Positions 43,820 through 54,465 of a stretch of 64,000 nucleotides of DNA are shown here, in pieces. Under the pieces are notes generated by a model that saw nothing but the letters and a program-made list of their open reading frames with translations, searched no databases and had not been told where the DNA came from. The position numbers were made by a program, and so were the translations under genes. Numbering within the stretch: the first letter of the stretch is position 1; the number at the start of each line of letters is the position of its first letter. The stretch is from Guyanagaster necrorhizus (Eukaryota; Basidiomycota; Agaricomycetes; Agaricales; Physalacriaceae), in assembly GCF_019112545.1 (NCBI RefSeq), contig NW_025064892.1, positions 663,921 to 727,920 of the forward strand, given 5' to 3'.

Positions 43820-46800
43820 AAGGGTCCTGGTTTGTCTGGGTATCAGTGGTGGAATTCTTTAATGAATTTGTTGGCAGAGAACTCAGAGGCTGGTAACCAA
43901 GCAAATTCTTCATTGGTACCTTTGTATCTTAGCTACTGGAGTTTGTACAACAGTGGGCAGTGGAACTAGTGGTCCAGTTTAGAGTCAAGGATTTGGGCTA
44001 TTTCAAAATGTTCTTCTCTGTCAACTTCAATTGGAGATAGTGGTGGTTGGATTTGGTTAAGAATGGTGTTTTCTTCTATGGGTTCCAATTGTGATACATG
44101 GAAGATGGGGTGAATAGACCAGAGATCTGGTGGAAGTCTCAGAGTAAAGGAGTGGGTATCAGGTTGGACTATGATTTTGAAAGGACTAAGGTATTTTTCT
44201 GAAAATTTTCTGATCAGGCAGGTAGTTTTGATATATTTGGAGCTGAAGTAGGCTTTGTCTCCCACTGTGAATGGGGGTGTCAGAATCCGATGCTTGTCTG
44301 CTTGGATCTTATAGCAAGACTGAGCTTTAGAAATTTCATCCTTTAGTAATTGATGAAGTTCATCAAGGTTGACTGTGAAATCTTGGGCCCAAGTGGAGGT
44401 GATGTCCCTTTCAGAGTGAATGGTGATGTTGGGGTGGTAACCCTTGTTAGTGAAAAATGGGGAAATTCTGGTGGACATGTTAGAGGCATTGTTATAGGCA
44501 AATTCAGCAATGGGTAGGAGGGTGTCCCAGTTGTCCTATTGGTAGGAGCAGTAGATATAGATATACTGTTCCAGAGTTTGGTTTGCCCATTTGGTTTGTC
44601 TGTCAGCCTCCAGATGATAACCAGAGATAAGGTGGAGCTCCATGTCAAGAGCCACAGCTAAGACATGAGTAAATTGAAAGATGAATTTGGAGCCACAGTC
44701 AGATGTGATGTGACTGAGTACCCCATGTTTGGAGAATACATAGATAAGGAAAAGTTGGGTGAGCTCCACAGAGTTAATAGTGTCATGAGTGGAAATGAAG
44801 ATAGCTTGCTTGCTAGCTTGGTCTATGACTACTAAGATGGTGGTGAATCCATTGGAGTCTGGTAGTTGTTCAATGAAGTCCATGGAAATGGAATCTCATG
44901 GTCATTCAGGAACTGGCAGAGGTTTGAGTAACCTATAGGGGTGGTGTCTAGGTGCCTTATTGTGTCCACAAACTGTGCAGGACTTAACATAGTATCGGAC
45001 ATATTTGCATATCTTTGGCCAGGTATAGTTCTGTCAGACTAGTTCTAACATCCAGTTTTGACTAAAGTGGCCTGTCAAGATGTAGTTGTGATTGTTCTGT
45101 AGTATACGGAGATGGAGATCTCTGGACTCTGAGATATAGATGCAGCCTTCAAAGCAGAGGATGTCTGATTCATCAATAGACCACTGAGAGGGGGAGGATT
45201 CTGAAGTGGCCTTAGCCTGGCAGAGGCCATCAGAGGATGTAGGGTTAGAAGATTGTGCTTGTTTGATATTGATGTAGAGCTTGTCAATGTTCATGATGGC
45301 ACTGGCTTGGAGGGTAGGATCTTTAAGATAGATTGCATAGAGTGATATGGAAAGTTGTTCTTGGGTGAACACAGATCAGAAGTTATAAGGGTTGACTTGG
45401 GCATATTGGCTATCTCTCTCTTTAGGGTAGACATCCTATTGTCTAGTGAGTGCATCCGGTTTTCTATCAAGTTTTCCAGAGAAGAAATATATTACTAGGT
45501 TGAAATGGGATAGGTATTCAGACCAGCAGACTTGTCTGCAGGTTAGAATCTTAGTGGTGACAAAATATTCAAGGTTCTTGTAGTCTGTTATGATATTGAT
45601 AGAGTCTATGGAGCCTTCAAGGTAGTGCTGCCAATGTTTAAAAGCTTCAAAAATGGCCAGGAGCTCCTTGTCATAGGTGTCATAGTTGAGCTTAGCATTG
45701 TGGAGGCTTCAGGAGCAGAATGCAATCGGGTGAATTTCACCATTTTTAAGGTAGATGGAAAGGATAGCTGCAATGATATAATCAGAGGCATTGGTTTCCA
45801 CCACTATCTTTCAATCAGAGACCCAGTGAGTAAGGATGAGAGCATGTGTAAAGGCCTCTTTCAATTCATTGAAGGCAGCCAAGCATTTGTCATCAAATTT
45901 CCATGGAGTTCTCTTGTGGGTGAGTCATGTAAGGAGAATGATGATGTCACTATATCTATGTATGAAGCAATGGTAGAAGTTGGCAAAGCCAAGGAAGGAT
46001 TGGATATCCTTGACTTTTTGCAGCACTGGCCAGTCAACAATAGCCTTGACTTTTTCTTCCAACATGTGAAGTCCTTCAGGTGATAGAATGTAGCCTAGGT
46101 ATTCCATAGAGTCCTGGTTGAATTTGCATTTAGAGCTCTTGCAATAAAGTTCATTAGCTCTAAGCCTGCATAGGACCTCTTGAACATATTTCTGGTGATC
46201 TTCTGGGTTGTCAGAATATATGAAGATGTCATCGAGATAGACCACTACTGATATGTCGAGCATGTCAGAGAATATATCATTCACAAATCATTGAAATGCT
46301 GCTGGAGCATTTGTGAGGCCAAAAGGCATGATATGCCATTCGAAGGAATCGTAACAGATTCAGAAGGCTGTTTTTCATTTATCCCCCTTAGCTATGTGAA
46401 TGAGATGGTAGATGTGCCTAAGGTCGAGCTTGGTGTAGATGTGTGCAGAGCAGGCAGAGTTAAGGAGATCAGAAATGAGGGGGAGAGAATAGCAATCTTT
46501 CTTGGAGATTTTGTTTAGGCCATAGTAGTCAATGCAAAGTTGGAGTTCACTGGTCTTTTTCTTGACAAATAGAACTGGAGCCCCATGTGGAGAGCAGGAT
46601 GGAGTAATGAACCCATTGCACAGATTATCATTAATAAACTCTCATAGGGCCTTGAGTTTAGATTCTGAGAGAGAATAAATAGGGTCAAGTGGTGGAGATG
46701 TTCCTTTCTCAAGATTGATTTTGAGGTCATACAGCCTGTGTTTGGGTAGCTTTTTAGAGAGAGTATTGCTAAAGACATCTGTAAAATTATGGTACTCTAC

Positions 46801-47640
46801 TAGCACTGATGAAAGATCTGCTGGTTCTGCAGATGTGGCTTTGGCTCCAATATTAGGCAAGAAAGGCTGCAGTGTGAACTGCTAAGCACCTTCTTCTGCA
46901 CTGGCTTGGACAAATGCAGCAGCAGATATGATGGAGATCTTTGAGTGTGCTTTCATAGTAAAAAACTCTGAGGGAGGATAGAAGTAGATAGGTTCATATA
47001 GGAATGGAGTCTGCTGGTTACCTGGAGTCAATTTGGAATGGGGTGAAGCCCCAAGAGTTGGACTGATAGAGTCTAGTGGGCATGAAAGTCCCTGGAATGT
47101 GGTGGGAGCTGTGAAATTAGTTGGAGTGAGATCTTGATAGCTTGAGCAGAAAATAATACTGTTCTCAGCCTAGTCAATCAGTGGATTGTAGTGGAAGAGC
47201 TAGTTGTATCCTAGGACAAGATTGCAAGGCAAATCCAGAGGAGTGACATAGAAGTCAATAGAGAAGGTGTCTCCAGATGGAAAACAGATGGGGATGGTTG
47301 TGACTTGAGATATACAGCTCCTGATGGAGTCATCAAATAATCAAAGTTGTACACTAGGGATAGTTTTAATGGGAATTTCATTGGCAGCTACATACTTAGT
47401 GTCAACAAAGCAATGGCTAGAGCCAGAATCAATTAGAGCAAGAAAACACAGAATGATACAAGTTGGAGAACCATTGGGTTCTGTGGTAGTCAGTAATTCT
47501 GCTGAGAGGGGAATGTGGAAGGAGTGGTTGGAAAGGGATGTTGCATTGAGAGTGATGACCTCCAGTGTGTAAATAGAGTCAATGCAACCCTGAACTCATA
47601 CAGAGGGAACAGAGTTGCTTTCTAGTTTTCCAACTCTATT
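43820..47640 (-). pseudogene. pol: C pol: protease, RT, RNase H, integrase, chromodomain
   Basis: Reading leftwards: protease with DSG intact (LIDSGSSHCFVDTKYVA, 47430); RT about 46700-45930 with ITPSCSPHGAPVLFVKKKTS, MPFGLTNAPAAFQ and intact VVVYLDDIFIYSDNPEDHQK (about 46240); RNase H about 45880-45420; integrase HHCC finger about 45100-44960 (HNYILTGHF...CTVCGHNKAPRH), core about 44890-44530 (MDFIEQLPDSNGFTTILVVI; ITSDCGSKF; the catalytic Glu is Lys in RQTKWANQ); integrase C-terminal GDKAYFSSK; HPIFHVSQLEPIEEN; chromodomain 44040-43820 (FEIAQILDSKLDH, EEFAWLPASEF, YPDKPGPL). This is a classical chromovirus layout. Few stops, but the integrase Glu loss and stops disable it. Confidence 0.92.
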
Positions 47641-49043
47641 AGAGCCAGTTCCACAGGAGCAGTGTCGACTTCTGCTGCATGACCTTTGGTGAAGGCTGCT
47701 GCCTTCCACTTGTTGCAGTTCTCAGTCTTGTGTTTGGCTTCACAGAATATGCAAAGGTTGTTCTGGTGCCTGTGGTCTTTTTCTTCCTGAGTAAGATGGC
47801 CATCTTTGCCTAGCTTGTTAGCATAGGGCTTAGGGATGGTAGGTTTCAGTATGGAGCTGGAGTCTGAGGAAGATGTGTTAGACCCCTTAGATTTGGGGCT
47901 GGAAAATTTATTGTCTCAGTTTTCACAGACAATTTCAGTCTTCTGGATCCAGTAGCGAGCATCGAGTTCTTGGGTGAGGAAGCACATATCATGAAGGTTG
48001 TTTGGCTTTCCATAGTGTGCCATGTCATCCTTGATATGGGTGCAGAGGCCACAGTAAAAAGTATGATGGAGAGAGTTATCTCCATACCCAATTTGTAAAG
48101 CATACTGGTTGAATTAGACTATATACTTCATGATCTGATCTCCATCATGCATCTGAAGATGTTCTAATGCATCTTCAGCATCTCTGATGGCATCAAAGAG
48201 GCCAAAGTTGCTATGAAGCTCATCTAGGAAAGCTACATAAGAGAATTGCCAGGCTGGTGGATTCTGTGGATTGGGGTTAAGAATGTCTGGTTTGAACCAG
48301 TTAAGCATGGTGCCAGCCAGGAATGAAATGGCATAGTTAACCTTGTTAGCATCTGCTACAAATATGGTAGGTCTGTCATTGAAATTCAACTGAAGGGAGA
48401 CAATGAAAGCCTTCAGTTTGTGAGGGTCAGAGCCATCAAATGGTTCTGGTTTCTTGACCTTGGTATGGATAGTGGCTGGTTTAGGGTTGTTGAGGGAAGC
48501 AGAGACTCCTTGTAACAAGTTCATGAATTCTAGAAACATGTCCTACTGGTTTGAATTGTTACTTCTGGCAGGGCCATCAGAGCTGTCTGGGTCATTGGGT
48601 CCTCCTGATCCTTCTAGTCCATCTGAAAAAGGGTTTAGTGGATTGCCACCTGGTTCCCATTAGATGGGGGTATGAGTGGGAGTGTCTTCATCTCTGCCCT
48701 CTGAGTCTGGGCTGTCTGGATTCCCATGCAGGTTGCCCAGAGATAAGGGGTCTATTGGAGAGTCAGTTCAGACACCATACATCAGGCTGGCCCTTTAGGC
48801 CCTATTGGTTGAGATGCTGGTAGTGTTGAAAGGGTTAGGGGAGTCATTGTAATTAGGTTGGCAGGTGGTGAAGCTAGAGTGATGGTAGATTTCCCTATGA
48901 GAAGGTTGTCCTCTACTGGAGGCTGATTCGAAAAGGCCTGGTTGTTCCTTTGAGGCAGAGGCTGAAATATCTTCCATGGAAAACATATTTAGATGAGTTT
49001 GTTCAAGATCAGTTTCTGTGGATTGGGTAAATGTGGTGGACAT
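47620..49043 (-). pseudogene. gag: C gag
   Basis: Starts at ATG 49043 (MSTTFTQSTETDLEQTHLNM), 40 bases inside the 5' LTR. A Pro/Ser/Asp-rich linker precedes the capsid domain at 48539-48114 (KKPEPFDGSDPHKLKAFIVS, DRPTIFVADANKVNYAISFL, NWFKPDILN), which matches the retrotransposon gag family. A zinc-knuckle-like CIFCEAKHKTENC is at about 47753-47715. It ends in a different frame from protease/pol, near 47625. Interrupted by a few TAG/TGA codons. Confidence 0.87.
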
Positions 49044-49082
49044 GATAAAATTTTTGACTCAAGGGTTTGAGTTCAAATATAC

Positions 49083-49580
49083 TGTTAGGAATGTGCCAAT
49101 CGAGTAGACTTGAGTGCATGCACAGAGTCTGGTGGAGTGTGTGGGCATCGATAAAGCTATTGGCAACATCACCTTTGAGTCAGAGCTTAAGGATCTGGAT
49201 GGACAGAATAGAGTTCCATTAGAGAAGTGAATAGGAATATCCTTTGGAGTAGAATCTGATGGATGAGGTAGAGAGGAGTGGAAGTGAGTGTGAAGTGTAG
49301 ATGGCTTATCCAAGTTGATATTCGAACTGAGTAGTTATGATGATGTACATGGCTTTATATACTAATGGTAGCTAATTCCAAGTTGGATTCCATTGGGTTC
49401 TGGTGTTAGTATTCGCTATCAAGTTTGGAGTCTAGATATTACAATGTGAAATACAGATGTGAAATGATACTGGTGAAATGAAATTGGTAAGTAATAGGAA
49501 GTGGCCAGAGTCCAGTGGGTAGCATGATTGGATTCATGGTTGGTTGAGGTGACATGGAGGCTGGCAGCATGCATATAACA
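49083..49580 (-). repeat. C 5' LTR
   Basis: 498 bases; + strand TGTTAGGAATGTGCC...GCATATAACA. It holds about 4 CpGs where the young copy E has about 29, each lost as TG or CA. Right flank GGATA is the target copy. Confidence 0.96.
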
Positions 49581-49904
49581 GGATAGCTTATAGTCATGTA
49601 TTGCATCATCAGTGTTCATCAGTTTCTCATTGACCCACTGGTTAGATTCTGGCCTGTAGCCTTTTCAGCTGACCAGGTAGTCCATGGTAGTTGTCATTCC
49701 TCTCTCTTTTGCTCTTACTTTTTGTAATTTGTGATTTAAGACTTGATCAACTTTGTAGTGTTCTTTATCATCAATCAGAGGGAGGAGGTGGAGGTCATTC
49801 CTGATTGAGAAATACTGAGGCAATATAAGGTGTTAATAATGTCTCATTAAAGACATTATGGATTTTCCAGGTTGAGGGTAAACAGAGCTTATAGACACTG
49901 GCTC
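49581..49904 (-). pseudogene. pol: B pol: chromodomain
   Basis: Reads leftwards GMTTTMDYLVS-stop-KGYRPESNQWVNEKLMNTDDA, an almost intact G1 chromodomain in which the first Trp of the SWKGY motif is a stop. C cuts off the last residues, and D interrupts the region just upstream. Confidence 0.85.
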
Positions 49905-50402
49905 TGTTATGCACATGCCACTGGCCTCCATATCACCTCAACCAACCACAAATCCAATCATGCTACCCACCAGACTCTGGCCACTTCCTATTACTTACCA
50001 ATTTCATTTCACCAGTATCATTTCACATCTGTATTTCACATTGTAATATCTAGACCCCAAACTTGATAGCAAATACTAACACCAGAACCCAATGGAATCC
50101 AACTTGGAATTAGCTACCATTAGTATATAAAGCCATGTACATCATCATAACTACTCAGTTCGAATATCAACTTGGATAAGCCATCTACACTTTGCACTCA
50201 CTTTCACTCCTCCCTATCTCATCTGTCGGATTCCACTCTGAAGGATATTCCTATTCACTTCTCTAACAGAGCTCTATTCTGTCTATCCAGATCCTTGGGC
50301 TCTGACTCAAAGATGATGTTGCCAATAGCTTTATCAACACCCACACACTCTGCTGGACTCCACACATGCACTCAAGCCTACTCAATTGGCATATTCCTAA
50401 CA
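49905..50402 (+). repeat. D: solo LTR of family G2
   Basis: 498 bases in the opposite orientation to C and E: + strand TGTTATGCACATGCC...ATTCCTAACA. Flanks GGCTC (49900-49904) and GGCTT (50403-50407) are a target duplication with one C-to-T change. CpG-poor, so older than E. It lies in B between integrase and chromodomain. Confidence 0.9.
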
Positions 50403-51128
50403 GGCTTCTACTTTGGAGAGTATCAGAAACAGACTAGTCTATTTGTCAGCTAGTTTGCATTTTAGGCATGGGAGATGAAGGTTGGTGGTGTCAAGCCAAA
50501 CCTTATCATTCATGGTGTAGATATGAGCAGAGCAATAATGTTTGTTGTACTGCTTGGTCATAGCAGTTGTGGCCTTTTCAAAGGCTGTCTTGGTTTCAGA
50601 GTGTATTTTTACCATTATAGTGACAAAGTCTGTTGAAGCTGGGGTTGTAGTTCAGTGTCATTCAGTGTGAATAACATGAGGGTGATGTCCATGATTTACA
50701 AAGAACAGAGTTTTTCCAGTTGCAGAATGAATGTAGTTGTTGTGTTAGAAGGCAGCAAGTGCCAGCCATTCTGTCCAGTCATCCTGTCAGTAATTGATGA
50801 ACAGTCACAGGTATTTTTCTATCTCTTGGTTCATGCATTCCATTTGTCTGTCAGTCTGAGGATGGTATGCTGTAGATGCATTGCATTTTATGTGTAGAAG
50901 TTAGTAGAGATCATCTAGGAATTTAGAGACAAATTAGGGCTCCTGATCCAAGATGACCACTTGCAGCATTCCATACTTTGCATAGACTTCATCATATAAG
51001 ATCTTTGCCCATCCTTTAAAAGTTAATTCAATCAAACAGGTGATTGATATGATCGCCTTAAAGAAGCAATTGACTATAATGATTATTGCATCATAGCCAT
51101 TGCAGTCAGATAGTCTAGTGATCATATC
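50403..51128 (-). pseudogene. pol: B pol: integrase, C-terminal half
   Basis: Integrase core remainder from just left of E (RLSDCNGYDAIIIIVNCFFK, about 51115-51055) through the second catalytic region (VVILDQEP, about 50960) and the TDRQ/NQE segment (about 50870-50800), then the post-core KYTNDKVWLDTT-type region. D lies at its left end. Confidence 0.82.
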
Positions 51129-51620
51129 TGTTAGGAATGTGCCAATCGAGTGGGCTTGAGTGCACGCGCGGAGTCCGGCGGAGTGCGTGGGCGTTGACGA
51201 AGCTATTGGCAACGTCACCCTTGAGTCAGAGCCCAAGGATCTGGATGGACAGAACGGAGTTCTGTCAGAGAAGTGAACAGGAGTATCCTTCGGAGCAGAA
51301 TCCAACAGATGAGATAGGGAGGAGTGAGTACGAAGTGTAGATGGCTTATCCAAGTTGATATTCGAACTGAGTAGTTACAGTGATATACACGGCTTTATAT
51401 ACTAATGGTAGCTAATTCCGAGTCGGGTTCCATTGGGTTCCGGTGTGAATATTCGCTACTGAGTTCGGGGTCTAGGTATTACAATGTGAAATACAGATGT
51501 GAAATGATAATGGTGAAATGAAATTAGTAGGTAATGGGAAGCGGCCGGAGTCCGGTGGGTAGCGTGATAGAATTTGTGGTTGGTTGAGGTGACACGGAGG
51601 CCGGCGGCATGCGCGTAACA
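51129..51620 (-). repeat. E: young solo LTR of family G2, CpG-rich
   Basis: 492 bases, + strand TGTTAGGAATGTGCC...GCGCGTAACA, with perfect target duplication ATATC (51124-51128 and 51621-51625). About 29 CpGs by hand count (e.g. GCACGCGCGGAGTCCGGCGG), against about 4 in the C LTR. TATA-like TAGTATATAAA on the - strand (51404-51394). It splits B's integrase between HISV-type D and TRLSDCNGY. It is the most recent insertion in the window. Confidence 0.96.
51394..51404 (-). promoter_or_regulatory. Candidate TATA box of G2 LTR (in E)
   Basis: Reverse strand TAGTATATAAA; the same site is kept in C, D and the other G2 LTRs. Likely the retrotransposon promoter, inferred from position and sequence only. 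Confidence 0.45.
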
Positions 51621-54463
51621 ATATCAACCAAAATATGAGTCCATGGTGCCAATGGGATCTCATTTGGGTGTAACAGCACAGCCTGGGCTTGCATCAAGGA
51701 TTTGCCACATTGACAAACTTTATATGCTTTAATATATGCAGTGATGTCATTGTCCATTTTAGGCTACCAATATTCTCATAAAACCAACTTCTTAGTTTTG
51801 GTGATGTCTGGATGGCCAGCAGTTGTATGATCATGGCAAGTCGCAATAATTTCACCTTGTAGTCCTCAATCTCAGAGGATGTAAATCCACCTATTGTAGC
51901 AAATGAGTCTTCCATTCTTTGTCATTCCTCATTCATGATTGAAGGAAGAGGCTACCTGCTGATCCCACTTGTGGTTGTCCTGAGTGGCACTTTTGATCCA
52001 TTTGTGGATCTCTTTCTCTATGGGCATTATCATAGCCCTGAAATGTTCAGGTCATAATAATGTCACTCTCTTATTATTGGCTCCCTCCTGATCATGATCT
52101 GCTCATTGGCTTAAGAGGTCAGCCTTTTTGTTTGCCATATCAGCTTTGTGATAGAGTGTGTACTGATATTGACTGGGTTCAGTGACCCATTGAGCTTGTC
52201 AGCAGTTTAACTTCTGTGGTTGTCAGAAGTATTGTAAATTTTGATGATCAGTCCAGATCTTGAAAACTTCTATAGCTCTGATGAGATAATGCTATCATTC
52301 TTCCAAGGCAAGCATGATGGCAAGGAGTTTCTTGTCATAGATCTCATAATTTCACTTAGTGATGGTGAGTGCCTTGGATAGAAATATGACAGGGTGCCAT
52401 TTCTTATCTTGTTCCTAAGATAGAATGGCTCCAATTGCTTCTTCACTCAAGTCAGCCTCAACTCAGAACTTCCCTTCCTGCATTGGTATAGCAAGGATCA
52501 TATCCTCAGTGAGCTGTTGTTTGAGGTCATCAAATGCATCCTGTTGGGATAATCTCCAGGTCTATAGAGCATTACCAGTTAGCTGCATCATTAGATGGAT
52601 GATTTTGCTGTAGTCCCAGATGAAATGTCAGTAAAAGTTTGTGAATCTGAGGAATGATTGTAGTTCCTTTTTTCTAGTTGGTTCTGGCCACTCTGTTACC
52701 TCTGTCACTTTGATGGGGTCCATCTGGATGCTTCCTTTGCTAATGATGACCCTGAGGTACTCAGTTTCAAGTACTTTGAATTCACACTTCTCTACTTTGA
52801 GAAACAGTTTGTGTTTTCTCATGAGGGCTAGTACTTATTGTACTAGCTCTCTGTGTTCCTCCTTCATTTTTGACATGATGAGAATATCATTGAGGTAAAT
52901 AGTCACCTTTCCAGTGGTGATGAGGTCTTTGAATATATCATTTATCATCCACTGGAACATTGCTGGGGAATTAGTGAGCCTGAAAAACATGACTGTTGGC
53001 TCAAATAATCTCTGATTCATCTTGAATGCAGCCTTCCATTTGTCCCCCTCTTTAATGTGGACATCATTGTATCCCCACTGGACATCGAGCTTGGTGTAAT
53101 ATTTAGTGCTCCAGAGCTTGTCCATCAATTCAGAGATTAATGGGAGGGGATACCAGTTTTTGATTGTCATTTCATTAAGCTTCTGGTAGTCTTAGACTGA
53201 TTGGAGTTTGCCATCTTTTTTCTTGACAAAAAAGAATGGTGATACCATAAGGGATTTTGACAGTCAAATTTGTCCACTGAATAAGTTCTCATCCAAGAAC
53301 TTGTCAAGTTCTTGTTGCTCATTATTGCCAAGAGAGTAGGTCTTGCAGTCTAGGTTGGCATTGGCATTTGGGATTAGCTCAATCACATGATCCCATGGTT
53401 TTGGCTCTGGTAGCTCATCAAAGCTTTTCTTTTTGAACAGGTCTCTGAAGTCTTATGCCTATTCAGGCACCATTTCTTTGAAGGTCCTCTCTTTCCTTTG
53501 TTTGTTGGCCTTGGCAGCTAGGTTATTGGTATGGTGAATAGCACAAATGCATAGCTTGTATTGGAGGTCTATAGCAAGAATGGTTTCTTCATCCTCTATT
53601 TTCTCATCCCACTAATCCTCTGGGTTCTCATTGGGTAATTCGAATGAAATTTTCTGATATCAGCATCTTGCAAATATAATCTTTCTGGTTTTCCAATTGA
53701 TTAGCAGATTATGGCATATCAGCCAATCATGACTAAGGAAGACTTTCTTGGTCCCAAGATCCATGACTGCTAAATTGATTTGTTCAGAATGATTATCAAT
53801 CATAAGTCAGAGCTCCATGAACTCAGTTATCGAACTGGCTTGATTTTTGATTCCATTGGCATTATATATTAGAATTGGAGCTGCAGTGGCTCTGGTTGGG
53901 AGTTGGTGCTTATTGACAAAGACATGATTAATCAAACTCCTGATACAACCACTATTGATTAAGATAGATACCACATGAGCAGATTGAGATATAAGGGTCT
54001 CAATTTGTGCCTTGGTGATTAGATCTCATCCAGGTGTTTTGGATTGTTGAATAAATTTTCATGGCACATGAAGTTTATCAAGCCACTCCAGGGCTCAATA
54101 TTGTTCTGCCTTCCTTATCCCTTCTATCATCTTGTCAATCACTTCTTCAGCTTGGGTTTTATAGACTCAATTTTTAAGCATGGCTTTTGCTGTTGCTTCA
54201 TCCTTGGCATCTCTGATTGCTCTCCAGGTCCATTCCATGTCAAATGGCTTGAGCCAAGTATTAGGGCTCTCTGCCCCTGTTTGGTCTGAGGGCACTTGAG
54301 TTTTCTTTGGCGATTCTGTGGTGTGTGGGTTCAAAGTCTGGGGTATATTCAAATGTGCTGATATAGTAGGCATAGGGGTAACTACAGAGATTTTATCAGT
54401 CTGAATAGCAGCTGGTGATTGCACACTATAAGAGTCCTTGGCTGGCACAGTAGAATCACTCAC
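51621..54463 (-). pseudogene. pol: B pol: protease, RT, RNase H, start of integrase
   Basis: The first in-frame codon after the gag stop overlap is GTG 54463 (VSDSTVPAKD). 98 open codons lead to protease with NSG in place of DSG near 53955 (ILINSGCIRSLINH). RT about 53330-52620 with 111 open codons (53170-52835: YYTKLDVQWGYNDVHIKEGD) and YLND (VTIYLNDILIMSK). RNase H about 52560-52080. Integrase finger/linker about 51915-51650 (YTDI and CQCGKSLMQAQAVLLHPNEI). The last part is cut by E. Stops are mostly single TGA/TAG. Confidence 0.88.
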
Positions 54464-54465
54464 TG
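54448..54465 (-). promoter_or_regulatory. Inverted-repeat site at B gag stop / pol -1 junction
   Basis: Reverse strand CAGTGAGTGATTCTACTG; 5 of 6 arm positions can pair when G-T is allowed. The gag TGA (54462-54460) overlaps the pol GTG (54463-54461) in the -1 frame. Z has CAGTGAGTGATTCCACTG in the same place. Confidence 0.45.

Larger units (their letters stand above)
41676..49580 (-). mobile_element. C: chromodomain Ty3/Gypsy (chromovirus), family G2, inserted in B
   Basis: 7905 bp with 498-base LTRs at both ends and target duplication GGATA (41671-41675 and 49581-49585). Gag-pol lies on the - strand. A separate ORF with an intron lies on the + strand between pol and the 3' LTR. It is the best-preserved full element: RT YLDD and protease DSG are intact, and the open stretches are long. 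It sits at the end of B's chromodomain. Confidence 0.96.

Noticed and set aside
49419..49619. Protein-like open stretches within G2 LTRs (both strands, several copies)
   Set aside because: They coincide with LTR sequence repeated in C, D, E and Y, include no start context or known motif, and cross the LTR end in one copy.
41676..51620. Repeated about 500-base units taken as satellite DNA or array
   Set aside because: They have TG...CA ends, polypurine tracts and target duplications, so they are LTRs of one family.
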